Assembly: GCA_002689655.1 (NCBI GenBank)
Contig: NZHC01000021.1
Location: forward strand, 1 to 56,683
Length of the DNA: 56,683 bases
Direction: 5' to 3'
From: Rhodopirellula sp.
GTDB taxonomy: Bacteria; Planctomycetota; Planctomycetia; Pirellulales; Pirellulaceae
Under the pieces are notes generated by a model. That model worked only from the letters and a program-made list of their open reading frames with translations, searched no databases and was not told the DNA's origin. Shown in pieces: positions 16,502-24,824 of this stretch. The first letter of the stretch is position 1, and each line of letters opens with the position of its first letter. The position numbers and the translations under genes are program-made.

Positions 16502-16858
16502 ATGTTCAAAGGACTGGGAAACCTAGGAAATATTGCATCCATGGTCGGAGCTCTGCAACAACTACCAGACAAAATGCAGGAACTCAACGAACGCATGAAG
16601 TCGGAGCGAGTCAATGCAAGTTCAGGATGCGGCACCGTGCATGTATCGATGAACGGAGTAGGCCACGTTGAAGAGGTCAAAATCGCGGGTGACCTGACAG
16701 GCGAGAACCTTGAGCATGCGATCCGCGATGCGACCAACGCGGCCGGCGCTGCTGCAAAGCAACTCTACGCCGAGGCGATGGGCCAAATGGCTCGCGATAT
16801 GGACCTCAACCTACCCGGGATTGATAATATTCTCACTAATCTGACGGGAGGCAGTTGA
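16502..16858 (+). CDS. ybaB: YbaB/EbfC family nucleoid-associated protein
   Basis: A 118-residue protein with family features: MFKGLGNLGNIASMVGALQQ, a central strand pair with SGCGTVHVSMNGVGHVEEVKI, and a C-terminal helix with MGQMARDMDLNLPGI. It binds DNA as a small dimer and lies between dnaX and recR in the usual order. The start codon lies 35 bp after dnaX and the stop is 4 bp before recR, so it is part of one operon. Confidence 0.95.
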   Translation: MFKGLGNLGNIASMVGALQQLPDKMQELNERMKSERVNASSGCGTVHVSMNGVGHVEEVKIAGDLTGENLEHAIRDATNAAGAAAKQLYAEAMGQMARDMDLNLPGIDNILTNLTGGS

Positions 16859-16862
16859 GCGG

Positions 16863-17462
16863 ATGAGTGACCACGGTGGTGCGGTTTCGGAACTGGTCGA
16901 CCAACTTGGGCGACTACCGGGAATCGGTCGAAAGAGCGCGGAAAGGCTGGCATTTCACTTACTGAGAGTCAGCGAAACAGAAGCGCTTGCATTGGCGGAG
17001 TCGATTCGTCGAGTCCGCCAAGATGTGAGATATTGCGAACAATGTTTCAACCTGTCCGAGAGTGAAACTTGTGCAATCTGCGGCGACAATAATCGCGATA
17101 CCACTCGGCTATGTGTCGTTGAGCAACCAAGAGATTTGATGAGCCTTGAGCAGGCTGGAATCTTCAAGGGTGTTTACCACGTACTCTTGGGGCGGATCGC
17201 CCCCTTGGACGGCATTGGGCCCGATCAGCTGACCATCGACGCCCTTGTCGAAAGAGTCAGAAAGGGAAATTTTGTAGAAATTATCATGGCAACGAACCCC
17301 ACTGTTGAAGGTGATGGGACCTCTCTCTACGTCAGCAACCTTTTAAGCGAATTTCCCGTAGAAATAACCCGTTTGGCTCGTGGGATCACGGCCGGTAGCG
17401 TGTTGGAATATGCCAATCGTGAGATGATTGCCGACGCTTTATCTGGAAGACAAAAGTTATAA
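16863..17462 (+). CDS. recR: Recombination mediator RecR
   Basis: A 199-residue RecR: the N-terminal helix-hairpin-helix (LVDQLGRLPGIGRKSAERLA), the C4 zinc finger with CEQC and CAIC, the Toprim domain (LCVVEQPRDLMSLEQAG) and a C-terminal strand ITRLARGITAGS. It works with RecF/RecO in gap repair. The start is ATG at 16863, 4 bp after the ybaB stop, which implies coupling. Confidence 0.97.
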   Translation: MSDHGGAVSELVDQLGRLPGIGRKSAERLAFHLLRVSETEALALAESIRRVRQDVRYCEQCFNLSESETCAICGDNNRDTTRLCVVEQPRDLMSLEQAGIFKGVYHVLLGRIAPLDGIGPDQLTIDALVERVRKGNFVEIIMATNPTVEGDGTSLYVSNLLSEFPVEITRLARGITAGSVLEYANREMIADALSGRQKL

Positions 17463-17557
17463 TTGGAACGGTACTTGCGTGGTCCTAGGGAAAGGTAGCT
17501 ATGATGGGGCTTACGCCAACGTGGCAAGAATGGATTTCCCTGTCGTGAGAACCTGTC

Positions 17558-19054
17558 ATGCGGATGTCGATGGGCCTACAGGCCCGACAATTGCAAACCC
17601 AAAAGCTGGCCCCTCGGATGATCCAGTCGATGGAGATTCTGCAGTTGCACGCGCTTGCACTGCAGGAACGCATTGAACAGGAAATGAACGAGAATCCGCT
17701 GCTAGAGCAACAGGAAGTGGATCCGTTAGCGCCTGAGGAAGCGAATACGGAAGCCCCCACGAAAGACACCCGCAGCGAAAACGAGAAAGAACTCGTCGTC
17801 GACAACGACCATGACAACAAGGAAGACTTCGAACGTCTGCAGAACATGGTGTCGGAGCTTCCGAATACCTTTGACGAGTCGTTCCGTCGCTCTGCCAATC
17901 GCATTCAGGAAGATGCTGATCGACGGCATGACCTGATGGCTAATGCCGTTTCACGTCCCGAATCACTGAATGACTTTCTGCTGCACCAACTGTCCGAAAT
18001 GGACATTGATGACAGGATTGAGCAAATCGCAGAACGAATCATTAGCACATTGGACGCTCGTGATGGTGGTTACCTGCGCACACCCCTCGCCGACCTGCTG
18101 CCCGCCGGTCACACTCAAGAAGACTTGGAACTCGCAGAACAGGCGCTCGCAGTGGTCCAGTCGCTGGAGCCTGCCGGAATTGCGGCCCGTAGCTTAAGCG
18201 AATGCCTTCTGAAGCAGATCAAAGGTTCCTTTTCGCATCATGATGAAATGCGAACACTGATCGAATCTCACTTGGAAGATTTAGCCGAAAATCGCCTGCC
18301 ACAAATCGCCAAAAAAACCGGCTACAGCATCGACTTGATTCAGACCGTGCGAGATGAGCTGCACGTTTTGAATCCAAAGCCCGGTGCGATGTTCATGGAA
18401 ACCTACGTGCCGAACGTTACCCCCGATATCATTCTGGAACAGGATGACAGTGGGGACTATCGAGTCAAACTGGATGACGATCGAGTACCAACACTCTTTA
18501 TCAGTGAGTACTACCGAAAGCGACTGCAAGATCCATCGAGCACGCCCGCGGAGCGTGAATTCATCAAGGGAAAAATCAACAGTGCTCAGTGGCTGATTGA
18601 TTCCATCGAGCAAAGACGCAGCACCCTTACCAAAGTTGCACAGGCCATTGTGGAACACCAAAAACGTTTTCTCGACGAAGGCCCAGAGGTCATTGAACCG
18701 CTGAAAATGCAACAGATCGCTGACAAAGTTGGTGTGCATGTAACAACGGTCAGTCGCGCAGTCGACGACAAGTGGATTCAGACACCCCGCGGTATTTTGC
18801 CACTAAAACGCTTCTTCGTTGGTGGAACCCAAACTGATGATGGTGAAGATGTTGCATGGGACACCATTCGTTTGAAACTGCAGGAATTGATCGACAAAGA
18901 AGATAAGAGTGATCCCTACAGCGATGAAAAGCTTGTGGAAGAACTTAAAAAGACGGGCATGGCAGTTGCGCGTCGAACCGTCACAAAGTACCGCAAGAGG
19001 ATGGGTATCCCAAGCAGCCGGCAGCGGCGTGACTGGTCGCTCTCGAAGAAATAA
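17558..19054 (+). CDS. rpoN: RNA polymerase sigma-54 factor
   Basis: A 498-residue sigma-54. Region I is Gln/Leu-rich (MGLQARQLQTQKLAPRMIQS then MEILQLHALALQE). An acidic region II follows (about residues 60-125), then the core-binding region III, the helix-turn-helix (ADKVGVHVTTVSRAVDDKW) and the RpoN box ARRTVTKYRKRMGIP near the C-terminus. It transcribes -24/-12 promoters and needs an AAA+ enhancer-binding activator, none of which is in this window. It lies about 95 bp after recR. Two in-frame ATGs (17558 and 17567) are possible starts; no clear ribosome site separates them. Confidence 0.97.
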   Translation: MRMSMGLQARQLQTQKLAPRMIQSMEILQLHALALQERIEQEMNENPLLEQQEVDPLAPEEANTEAPTKDTRSENEKELVVDNDHDNKEDFERLQNMVSELPNTFDESFRRSANRIQEDADRRHDLMANAVSRPESLNDFLLHQLSEMDIDDRIEQIAERIISTLDARDGGYLRTPLADLLPAGHTQEDLELAEQALAVVQSLEPAGIAARSLSECLLKQIKGSFSHHDEMRTLIESHLEDLAENRLPQIAKKTGYSIDLIQTVRDELHVLNPKPGAMFMETYVPNVTPDIILEQDDSGDYRVKLDDDRVPTLFISEYYRKRLQDPSSTPAEREFIKGKINSAQWLIDSIEQRRSTLTKVAQAIVEHQKRFLDEGPEVIEPLKMQQIADKVGVHVTTVSRAVDDKWIQTPRGILPLKRFFVGGTQTDDGEDVAWDTIRLKLQELIDKEDKSDPYSDEKLVEELKKTGMAVARRTVTKYRKRMGIPSSRQRRDWSLSKK

Positions 19055-19161
19055 TCTCAGCTTGCCTAATGCAACCCCCAAGAACCAGCGTGCAGCCAAC
19101 CGCTTTGCAGACTGATTTTTTTCGAATGTGATGAAAACAGCGCATTGGCGAGTGCACACTC

Positions 19162-19743
19162 TCACACCGCCTGCATCACATCCATTTCCTTGGCAAGCCG
19201 TTTTCGCGCGACATGAAGTCGACGCTTGATAGTTCCCACCGGGGCCTCAAACTGATCACTCATCTCAATCAGTGACTTGCTTTGTAGATAGAACGCTTTC
19301 AGTGTCTGCTGATCAAGTGAGCCGAGTCGATCAATGCTATTCCTGATCACTGCAGCCTGTTCACGGCCCTCAGCAATGTCCTCCGGTGAGCCAATCGAAA
19401 AACAAGTTGCCTCGAGAGTCTCAGGGTCGCAAGCAATTGCCGCACGCCGACGGGTCAAACGATTGATTGCCATTCGGTGCACGATCTGACGTAACCACCC
19501 ACCGAATGCGTCAGGCACACGAAGCTGCTGAAGCTTTTGCATCGCTTGGACAAATACATCCTGCGTCAACTCTTCTGCCTCATCAGCATTACGAACCCGC
19601 CGCATCGCCAAAGCGACAATCGCCGGCCGGTAGCGTTCAAACAACTCACCAAATGCCTCTCGGTCACCGGCCTGAGCTGCCAGCACGAGTTCGGCGATAG
19701 TGTTTGCTTGAGTTGGGGATGATATCGCTTCTGCTAGTTTCAT
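19162..19743 (-). CDS. RNA polymerase ECF-type sigma factor
   Basis: A 193-residue sigma-70 family member. Region 2 has AFGELFERYRPAIVALAMRRV and DEAEELTQDVFVQAMQKL, including the region 2.2 core-binding and 2.3/2.4 signatures. Region 4 has LDQQTLKAFYLQSKSL followed by the helix-turn-helix EMSDQFEAPVGTIKRRLHVA. The ATG at 19743 has GGAGGA seven bases upstream, which rejects the TTG at 19764. Planctomycete ECF factors are often paired with an anti-sigma gene; none is adjacent here. Roughly 800 bases upstream have no gene. Confidence 0.92.
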   Translation of the reverse strand: MKLAEAISSPTQANTIAELVLAAQAGDREAFGELFERYRPAIVALAMRRVRNADEAEELTQDVFVQAMQKLQQLRVPDAFGGWLRQIVHRMAINRLTRRRAAIACDPETLEATCFSIGSPEDIAEGREQAAVIRNSIDRLGSLDQQTLKAFYLQSKSLIEMSDQFEAPVGTIKRRLHVARKRLAKEMDVMQAV

Positions 19744-20556
19744 TTTCGGTTCCTCCGATACCAACGTGTTTCAACGCGTTGCCGCGATAAGCCGGACGCC
19801 GGAATTTCCACTCCCGATACAGGAGCGTTCAATAGGTGTGTTGCACGTAGTTGAATACGTGGTTTTTCTGTCTCTTGAAACTTGTCATTGACCGCGTCGA
19901 AATCTTTGACAAACGACACATGCAAAATGACAAATGGGTGACAACCCCTACCGCAAACATCGAGGTCCGATCTTTGACAATAGGCGGGTTGCCTGAGTTG
20001 GAATTGCTCGTATCGCAACCGATGCAGGGTCTGAGTCCTGATGTCGTTCGACACCACGCACACAAACCTTCTTCAGTTAGCCAAACGGCAACCAACGATG
20101 AACGCGGAACAGGAGTTCGCCGAATCAGGCGGTTCTTGTTCCCATCGCACAGGCCGTGTCCGCCCACATGGGCTCAAGACACAATCTGCCGCGTTGCCTG
20201 CCCATGTCGTTCATGGGCGTCATAAACAAGCCGCTGGAATACGCGGGCATCCCTAGAGATTTCCGCTCCTGAGATAGATGGAGGGTCATATCGCGTACGA
20301 ACGACACAACGACCTTGATCTCACGGACAGTGGCAACAACCACAGGGCGAGTTACGGCGGTAATGACTTGTTCTAAACGCATTTGAACCTCCAGAGGCAC
20401 ATCGACGGTGCAGGAGCGGGTACAGAAAAATTATGAATTCGGTGAGGAATCAAAAGATTCACCACCTCCTCCCGATCCCAAGAGTATACCAAGGAGATCG
20501 TTAAGGCCAGTGAAACCACAGAAATCCGTAGCATCAAAGCCGAGTGAAGGCATCAC
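19744..20556. other. Long divergent intergenic stretch with inverted repeats
   Basis: No supported gene. A hairpin GCCCATG-CATGGGC at 20200-20218 is the second of two related inverted repeats (the first lies at 20162-20173, GCCCA/TGGGC). A minus-strand frame of 91 codons at 20125-20400 starts with valine-rich helices but has no family features. The stretch should contain the promoters of both flanking genes. Confidence 0.45.
19751..19756 (-). promoter_or_regulatory. Shine-Dalgarno of the ECF sigma gene
   Basis: The minus-strand GGAGGA sits seven bases before the ATG at 19743 and decides the start of this gene. Confidence 0.75.
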
Positions 20557-21594
20557 GTGAATAGACGCATCCGACCGACAGAGGTTCGTCAAAAAATCAG
20601 GAAAATCTTGGGCAACGAGATTTCAATGGTCCAGAATATCGAATTGGCAACACTGAGACGGCGAGCCTTTGCTGGGGTGGCTGCTGCAACGGATCTCATC
20701 TGGCCACCCTCTTGCCCGCTATGCAACAGGCACCAACCAGCCAGCCAGGACGCGGCAGTCGATTTTTGCGTTTCATGCTCAGCAGCACTCTCTGAAAGTG
20801 AAAAACTGACGCGAGCAGCATGCCTCCGTTGCGGTGTCCCCCAAGCCCACGCTTGGAAAGTGATTGCAAATTCAACATCCCAAGGTGGTATCGCGATGCG
20901 GCATCCACACAGAAAAGCCGAATTAACGGAAAGAACCTGCGACACGAGTCGAGGTGAACAGCCTTCTTCATTCAATTTGGAGACAAGCCGCGGCTCAAGC
21001 ACTTTGAGAGCTAGACTTGCCTACAGCGGGAACACTAAGTGTCCCCAATGCCACACCGAAAAATTCAGATTCGAGGCAGTTTTTTCTTTATGGATATACC
21101 AAGATCGAGCCCGAGAGGCTGTTCTAGCCGCTAAGTACGCCCAGCACACTGCGCTCGGCGCGACGCTGGGGAGGCGTTTGGGGGCAAGAGTTCTTGAGTT
21201 TCAGCGATTATCTCCCAAATTCGATTTCGTGACCTACGTTCCCTCCCACTTCACCCGACAATTCGCACGAGGGGGCAATGGAAATCAAGTCATCGCGGAG
21301 GAAGTGGGCAAGACACTCAGGGTCCCCTGCCGCCAACCACTGAAAATCACTCGTAAAATCAGCAAACAAGCTTGGTTGGGTGATCGAGCCAGGAATAGAA
21401 ATGTAAGCGGTGCGTTTTCCATGAAAAAAAGCTATGCTTGGGGGAGTCTCTCGGGGGCCAAAGCAAAACGCATTTTGCTGGTCGATGACGTGATGACGAC
21501 CGGAGCGACAGCGAACGAGGTCTCGCGTGTTTTACTGGCCTCTGGTGCACAGGGCGTCTGTTTGGCGGTAGTCGCCCGAGCATTACGTTCCTAA
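20557..21594 (+). CDS. ComF-family phosphoribosyltransferase-like protein
   Basis: An N-terminal zinc-ribbon pattern (CPLCNRHQ, FCVSC, CLRCGVPQ, CPQCHTEK) is followed by a phosphoribosyltransferase fold with AREAVLAAKYAQ, PSHFTRQFARGGNGNQ, and the PRPP-binding signature RILLVDDVMTTGATANE. This is the ComF/GntX family, linked in Bacillus to DNA uptake; function in planctomycetes is unknown. It is longer than most members (345 residues) because of a 60-residue insertion between the two Cys groups. The start could be GTG 20557 or ATG 20626; neither has a strong ribosome site. Confidence 0.88.
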   Translation: MNRRIRPTEVRQKIRKILGNEISMVQNIELATLRRRAFAGVAAATDLIWPPSCPLCNRHQPASQDAAVDFCVSCSAALSESEKLTRAACLRCGVPQAHAWKVIANSTSQGGIAMRHPHRKAELTERTCDTSRGEQPSSFNLETSRGSSTLRARLAYSGNTKCPQCHTEKFRFEAVFSLWIYQDRAREAVLAAKYAQHTALGATLGRRLGARVLEFQRLSPKFDFVTYVPSHFTRQFARGGNGNQVIAEEVGKTLRVPCRQPLKITRKISKQAWLGDRARNRNVSGAFSMKKSYAWGSLSGAKAKRILLVDDVMTTGATANEVSRVLLASGAQGVCLAVVARALRS

Positions 21595-21699
21595 TGGACA
21601 ACAATAATGAACGCCGCCCAAGCATGCCACAGCTGATCTCGCAAGATTGGCTTCATCGCAAAATGATGGGCGGTACGCGATATACCGCACAACGAAAAC

Positions 21700-22692
21700 A
21701 TGATGGAATCGAATAGCAACAAGCCGAAGAAAACCTCATCCCGCATAGGCGGTTCGCGACGTGCGATCCTACGCGGGCTGGGAATTGCCCTACCACCGCT
21801 GCTGACGATTGTTGTTTTAATCTGGGCTTGGAACACAATCGAAAACTACGTGCTTCGTCCGATCGAATCGGGTGTACAGCACGCGATTGTTTGGAGCATT
21901 CCTGACAAGATATTCAGCGATCTTCCCAAAGGCGCGATCGCAAATAGCACAGGCAAAGGCGAAGGTTTTCTATACCAAGGTACAGAATATGTGACAGGAC
22001 CGACCGGTCGCCGCTATTTGCCAGACTATGTCAAGAAGTTCGTCGACGATAAGAGCGACTACTCGCCACCACCGACAAGTGCCAAGGCTTACTGGGATGG
22101 CTACGTTCAACTGAAGTACATGCCGCGTTGGCAAGTTGTCCCAATCTTTATCTGTGTCTTCACGATCGTGCTGTACTTTCTGGGACGATTGTTCACGCTG
22201 GGTATGGGCAGATGGTTCGTCAAAGGCTTCGATCATGCGATTCTGAGTATTCCTGTGGTCAACAAGGTCTACGGCAGTGTCAAACAAGTTACAGACTTTG
22301 CTTTCAGCGAACGAGAGATCGAATTCAATCGTGTTGTTGCCATCCAATATCCAAGAGAGGGCATTTGGTCGCTTGGTTTCGTGACGGGAGATAGCATGCG
22401 AGAAATCGCAGAAGCCACAGGCGAGCAGATGCTGAGTGTTTTAATGCCCACCAGCCCAATGCCGATGACAGGCTTCACCGTGACAGTGAAGAAGAGCGAG
22501 GCGATTGATCTGAACCTGACCGTGGATGAAGCGATTCAATTCGTTGTCAGCTGTGGCGTGGTTGTTCCCAGTCAACAGCGTGTCGATACGCTGACTACGA
22601 ACCCCAATTCCACCATCGAGGCGCCGGCAGCAATTCTTCCGCCAAGCATCAATGACGACCTGTCAGAGCCTACCTCTCAACCACAATCTTGA
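21700..22692 (+). CDS. DUF502 family membrane protein
   Basis: A 330-residue membrane protein. The first membrane segment is GLGIALPPLLTIVVLIWAW, and the second is VVPIFICVFTIVLYFLG. The family core follows: IPVVNKVYGSVKQVTDF, VVAIQYPREGIWSLGFVTGD, VLMPTSPMPMTGFTVTV and DEAIQFVVSCGVVVP. DUF502 function is not established. The periplasmic loop between the two helices is longer than usual (about 100 residues). The last codons lie in the first copy of a 25-bp repeat. Confidence 0.93.
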   Translation: MMESNSNKPKKTSSRIGGSRRAILRGLGIALPPLLTIVVLIWAWNTIENYVLRPIESGVQHAIVWSIPDKIFSDLPKGAIANSTGKGEGFLYQGTEYVTGPTGRRYLPDYVKKFVDDKSDYSPPPTSAKAYWDGYVQLKYMPRWQVVPIFICVFTIVLYFLGRLFTLGMGRWFVKGFDHAILSIPVVNKVYGSVKQVTDFAFSEREIEFNRVVAIQYPREGIWSLGFVTGDSMREIAEATGEQMLSVLMPTSPMPMTGFTVTVKKSEAIDLNLTVDEAIQFVVSCGVVVPSQQRVDTLTTNPNSTIEAPAAILPPSINDDLSEPTSQPQS

Positions 22693-22755
22693 GTCTTCTC
22701 AAAAACCACAATCTTGAGTCTTCTCAAAAACCACAATCTTGAGTCTTCTTAAAAA
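22681..22755. repeat. 25-bp tandem repeat, three copies, each with a small hairpin
   Basis: Three copies of a 25-bp unit (22681-22705, 22706-22730, 22731-22755; the last has one base changed) begin with ccacaatcttgagtct. The first copy holds the stop codon of the DUF502 gene (22690-22692). Each copy contains TTGAG-TCTT-CTCAA followed by A residues, so it could fold as a short stem. Confidence 0.93.
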
Positions 22756-23013
22756 ACCTCAATCAGCTTTGACCTCCTTCACCGACACGGTAGGGCACCT
22801 GGCTAGTCGCCAAGTTGACTCGCCAGCCAAGCGTCACGAGTCGAGAACTTGGGCTGAACTGCATGCGGCGATGCCGATGACAAGTCGGGCAAAGGTCGAC
22901 AGAGAATGACAGTTCGCCTGCCACCCCCTCTAAATGCCCCAGATTCCACTTCTCATGGCAGGAGCAGAGAACAAGCCTACCCGACTAGCCCTGTCAGCGG
23001 GTATCCTATCGAT
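22756..23013. other. Intergenic stretch before a small membrane-protein gene
   Basis: No supported gene is seen in these 258 bases. A frame continuing to the small membrane protein is open from 22906, but its start context is weak. Confidence 0.4.
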
Positions 23014-23214
23014 ATGTCGGCAGACTTGAACGAATCGATCCTCTCCCCCAGCGTGCTGCTCTGGCTTGGTAGCGTGCTGATCGCTGCGATCCTGATGTTG
23101 AGTTTGATGAATCGGCGTCGCACTAATCTCACTGACAGCCTTCGTGAGTTCGTTGACAAGAAGACCCCAACGGCAGGCGATTCACCATCCCCCGAAGATG
23201 ACACGTCAGATTGA
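23014..23214 (+). CDS. Small single-span membrane protein
   Basis: A 66-residue protein with one membrane segment (VLLWLGSVLIAAILMLSL) after a short N-terminus and followed by a basic NRRRTNLTDSLREF, then an acidic tail. I choose ATG 23014 because the 36 residues upstream in the same frame look like non-coding leader. It precedes miaB on the same strand by 90 bp. No family is recognised; short spanning proteins like this occur next to planctomycete housekeeping genes. Confidence 0.6.
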   Translation: MSADLNESILSPSVLLWLGSVLIAAILMLSLMNRRRTNLTDSLREFVDKKTPTAGDSPSPEDDTSD

Positions 23215-23304
23215 CCGCGACGTGACCTGCAGCACTAAAGACTTGTCCAACGGAAAGTTGGAGGAGTCCCTGTATCAATTGCTTGACTTATCAATTGCTT
23301 GAAT

Positions 23305-24729
23305 ATGGAACAGATGAACAAACGCGTATACATCAAGACTGTCGGTTGCCAGATGAATGTTCTGGACAGCGAGATGGTCATCGCTGACCTGAAGCGACAT
23401 GGCTACACGGTGGTCGACACTCCCAAGGAAGCGGACTGCATTTTTTACAACACGTGCAGCGTTCGCGAGCACGCTGAGGAAAAAATCTATAGCGCACTTG
23501 GGAAAATCAGACAGACCAAAGAGCAGCAACCTGAAAAGCTGATCGGTGTCATGGGTTGCATGGCTCAGAAAGATCAGGAAATCGTTTTCAAGCGGGCACC
23601 TTATGTGGATATGGTGATTGGCCCTGGTCAATTACATCGCGTGCCCGACTTGATCGAGAAAGTTCGCGCAGGAGAAGGCCGTCAGATGGCCGTCTCGCTG
23701 AAACGCAACGAGGGATCTCAAGCTGTGATCGCCCGCAGTCACGAGACGTTTGATCCACTTCGTGACCCTTCCATGCGTCCTACTCCCTTTCAGGCTTATC
23801 TGCGAATTCAGATCGGCTGTGACAAGTTCTGTACTTATTGCGTCGTTCCGAACACTCGGGGTCCAGAGCAGGGCAGGTCGCCCCAACAAATTGTTTCAGA
23901 AGCTCAGATTCTTGCGGAGCAAGGCTGCCGTGAAATCACGCTACTGGGACAAACCGTCAATAGCTACAAATTCAAGAACGAAGACGGAACAACCACAGAC
24001 ATGGCTGATTTGCTTGAGCAATTGCAACCCATCGAGGGGCTCGCGCGCATCAAGTTTGTGACCAACTATCCCAAGGACATGACGGAACGTTTGCTGTGCA
24101 CGATACGCGACTTGCCCAAAGTTTCGCCGTACCTTCACGTGCCGGCACAAAGCGGCTCGGATGTAGTCCTGAAAAGGATGAAACGCGGATACACAGTTTC
24201 AGACTATATGGAAATGTTTGAAAGAATCGAGCGGATTCTTCCCGAAGCAGCAATTAGCAGCGACTTCATTGTAGGTTTCAGCGGTGAAACGGAGGAAGAC
24301 TTTCAGAAGACGATCAAATTGGTGGAGCGGTGCCGGTTCAAAAACAGCTTCATTTTCCAATACAGTGAGAGACCTGGCACAAAGGCTGCGGATCGCCTGC
24401 CCGACGATATTCCCAGAGAAGTCAAAGTCCGGCGTAACAATGAGCTGTTGGCTGTTCAGGATGCAATCGCCAAGGAAGACAATCAAAAACTGATCGGGCA
24501 AACCGTCGACGTTCTTGTGGAAGGGCCCAGCAAGAAAGGCCTGAAGTCTCAGGAGGGGGCCGTTGTTCAAATGACCGGTCGCACCCATTGCGATCGCATC
24601 GTGGTCTTTGATGGGAATCGGCGACAAGCAGGACAGTTCATGAAAATCCACATCGACGATTGCAGTAGCCATACGCTGGTCGGCCGCGTGGAAACGGTCG
24701 ACGTTGTAACCATTGGCGGGTTGGCATAA
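23305..24729 (+). CDS. miaB: tRNA-2-methylthio-N6-dimethylallyladenosine synthase MiaB
   Basis: A radical-SAM methylthiotransferase that thiomethylates N6-isopentenyl adenosine at position 37 of tRNAs. Evidence: the N-terminal iron-sulfur domain with VGCQMNVLDSE, CSVRE and GCMAQ cysteines; the radical-SAM motif GCDKFCTYC; LLGQTVNSYK; SDFIVGFSGETEEDF; and the C-terminal TRAM domain (DVLVEGPSKKGLKSQ). Length (474 residues) is normal. ATG 23305 or ATG 23314 fit the family start. A 14-bp direct repeat (tatcaattgcttga) at 23273-23286 and 23289-23302 lies just ahead of the start. Confidence 0.97.
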   Translation: MEQMNKRVYIKTVGCQMNVLDSEMVIADLKRHGYTVVDTPKEADCIFYNTCSVREHAEEKIYSALGKIRQTKEQQPEKLIGVMGCMAQKDQEIVFKRAPYVDMVIGPGQLHRVPDLIEKVRAGEGRQMAVSLKRNEGSQAVIARSHETFDPLRDPSMRPTPFQAYLRIQIGCDKFCTYCVVPNTRGPEQGRSPQQIVSEAQILAEQGCREITLLGQTVNSYKFKNEDGTTTDMADLLEQLQPIEGLARIKFVTNYPKDMTERLLCTIRDLPKVSPYLHVPAQSGSDVVLKRMKRGYTVSDYMEMFERIERILPEAAISSDFIVGFSGETEEDFQKTIKLVERCRFKNSFIFQYSERPGTKAADRLPDDIPREVKVRRNNELLAVQDAIAKEDNQKLIGQTVDVLVEGPSKKGLKSQEGAVVQMTGRTHCDRIVVFDGNRRQAGQFMKIHIDDCSSHTLVGRVETVDVVTIGGLA

Positions 24730-24824
24730 GCACAAACTCTCCACGTTTGTTGCTAAGCTGCTGTCCAATCTTGCACCCTAGATTAAACACGCGATTTTGA
24801 TTCACACCGAGAGCGGAGCCTGCT

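Noticed and set aside
20125-20400. Minus-strand 91-codon frame with valine-rich helices upstream of comF
   Set aside because: No family features, no ribosome site at a start, and its Met-rich end looks random.
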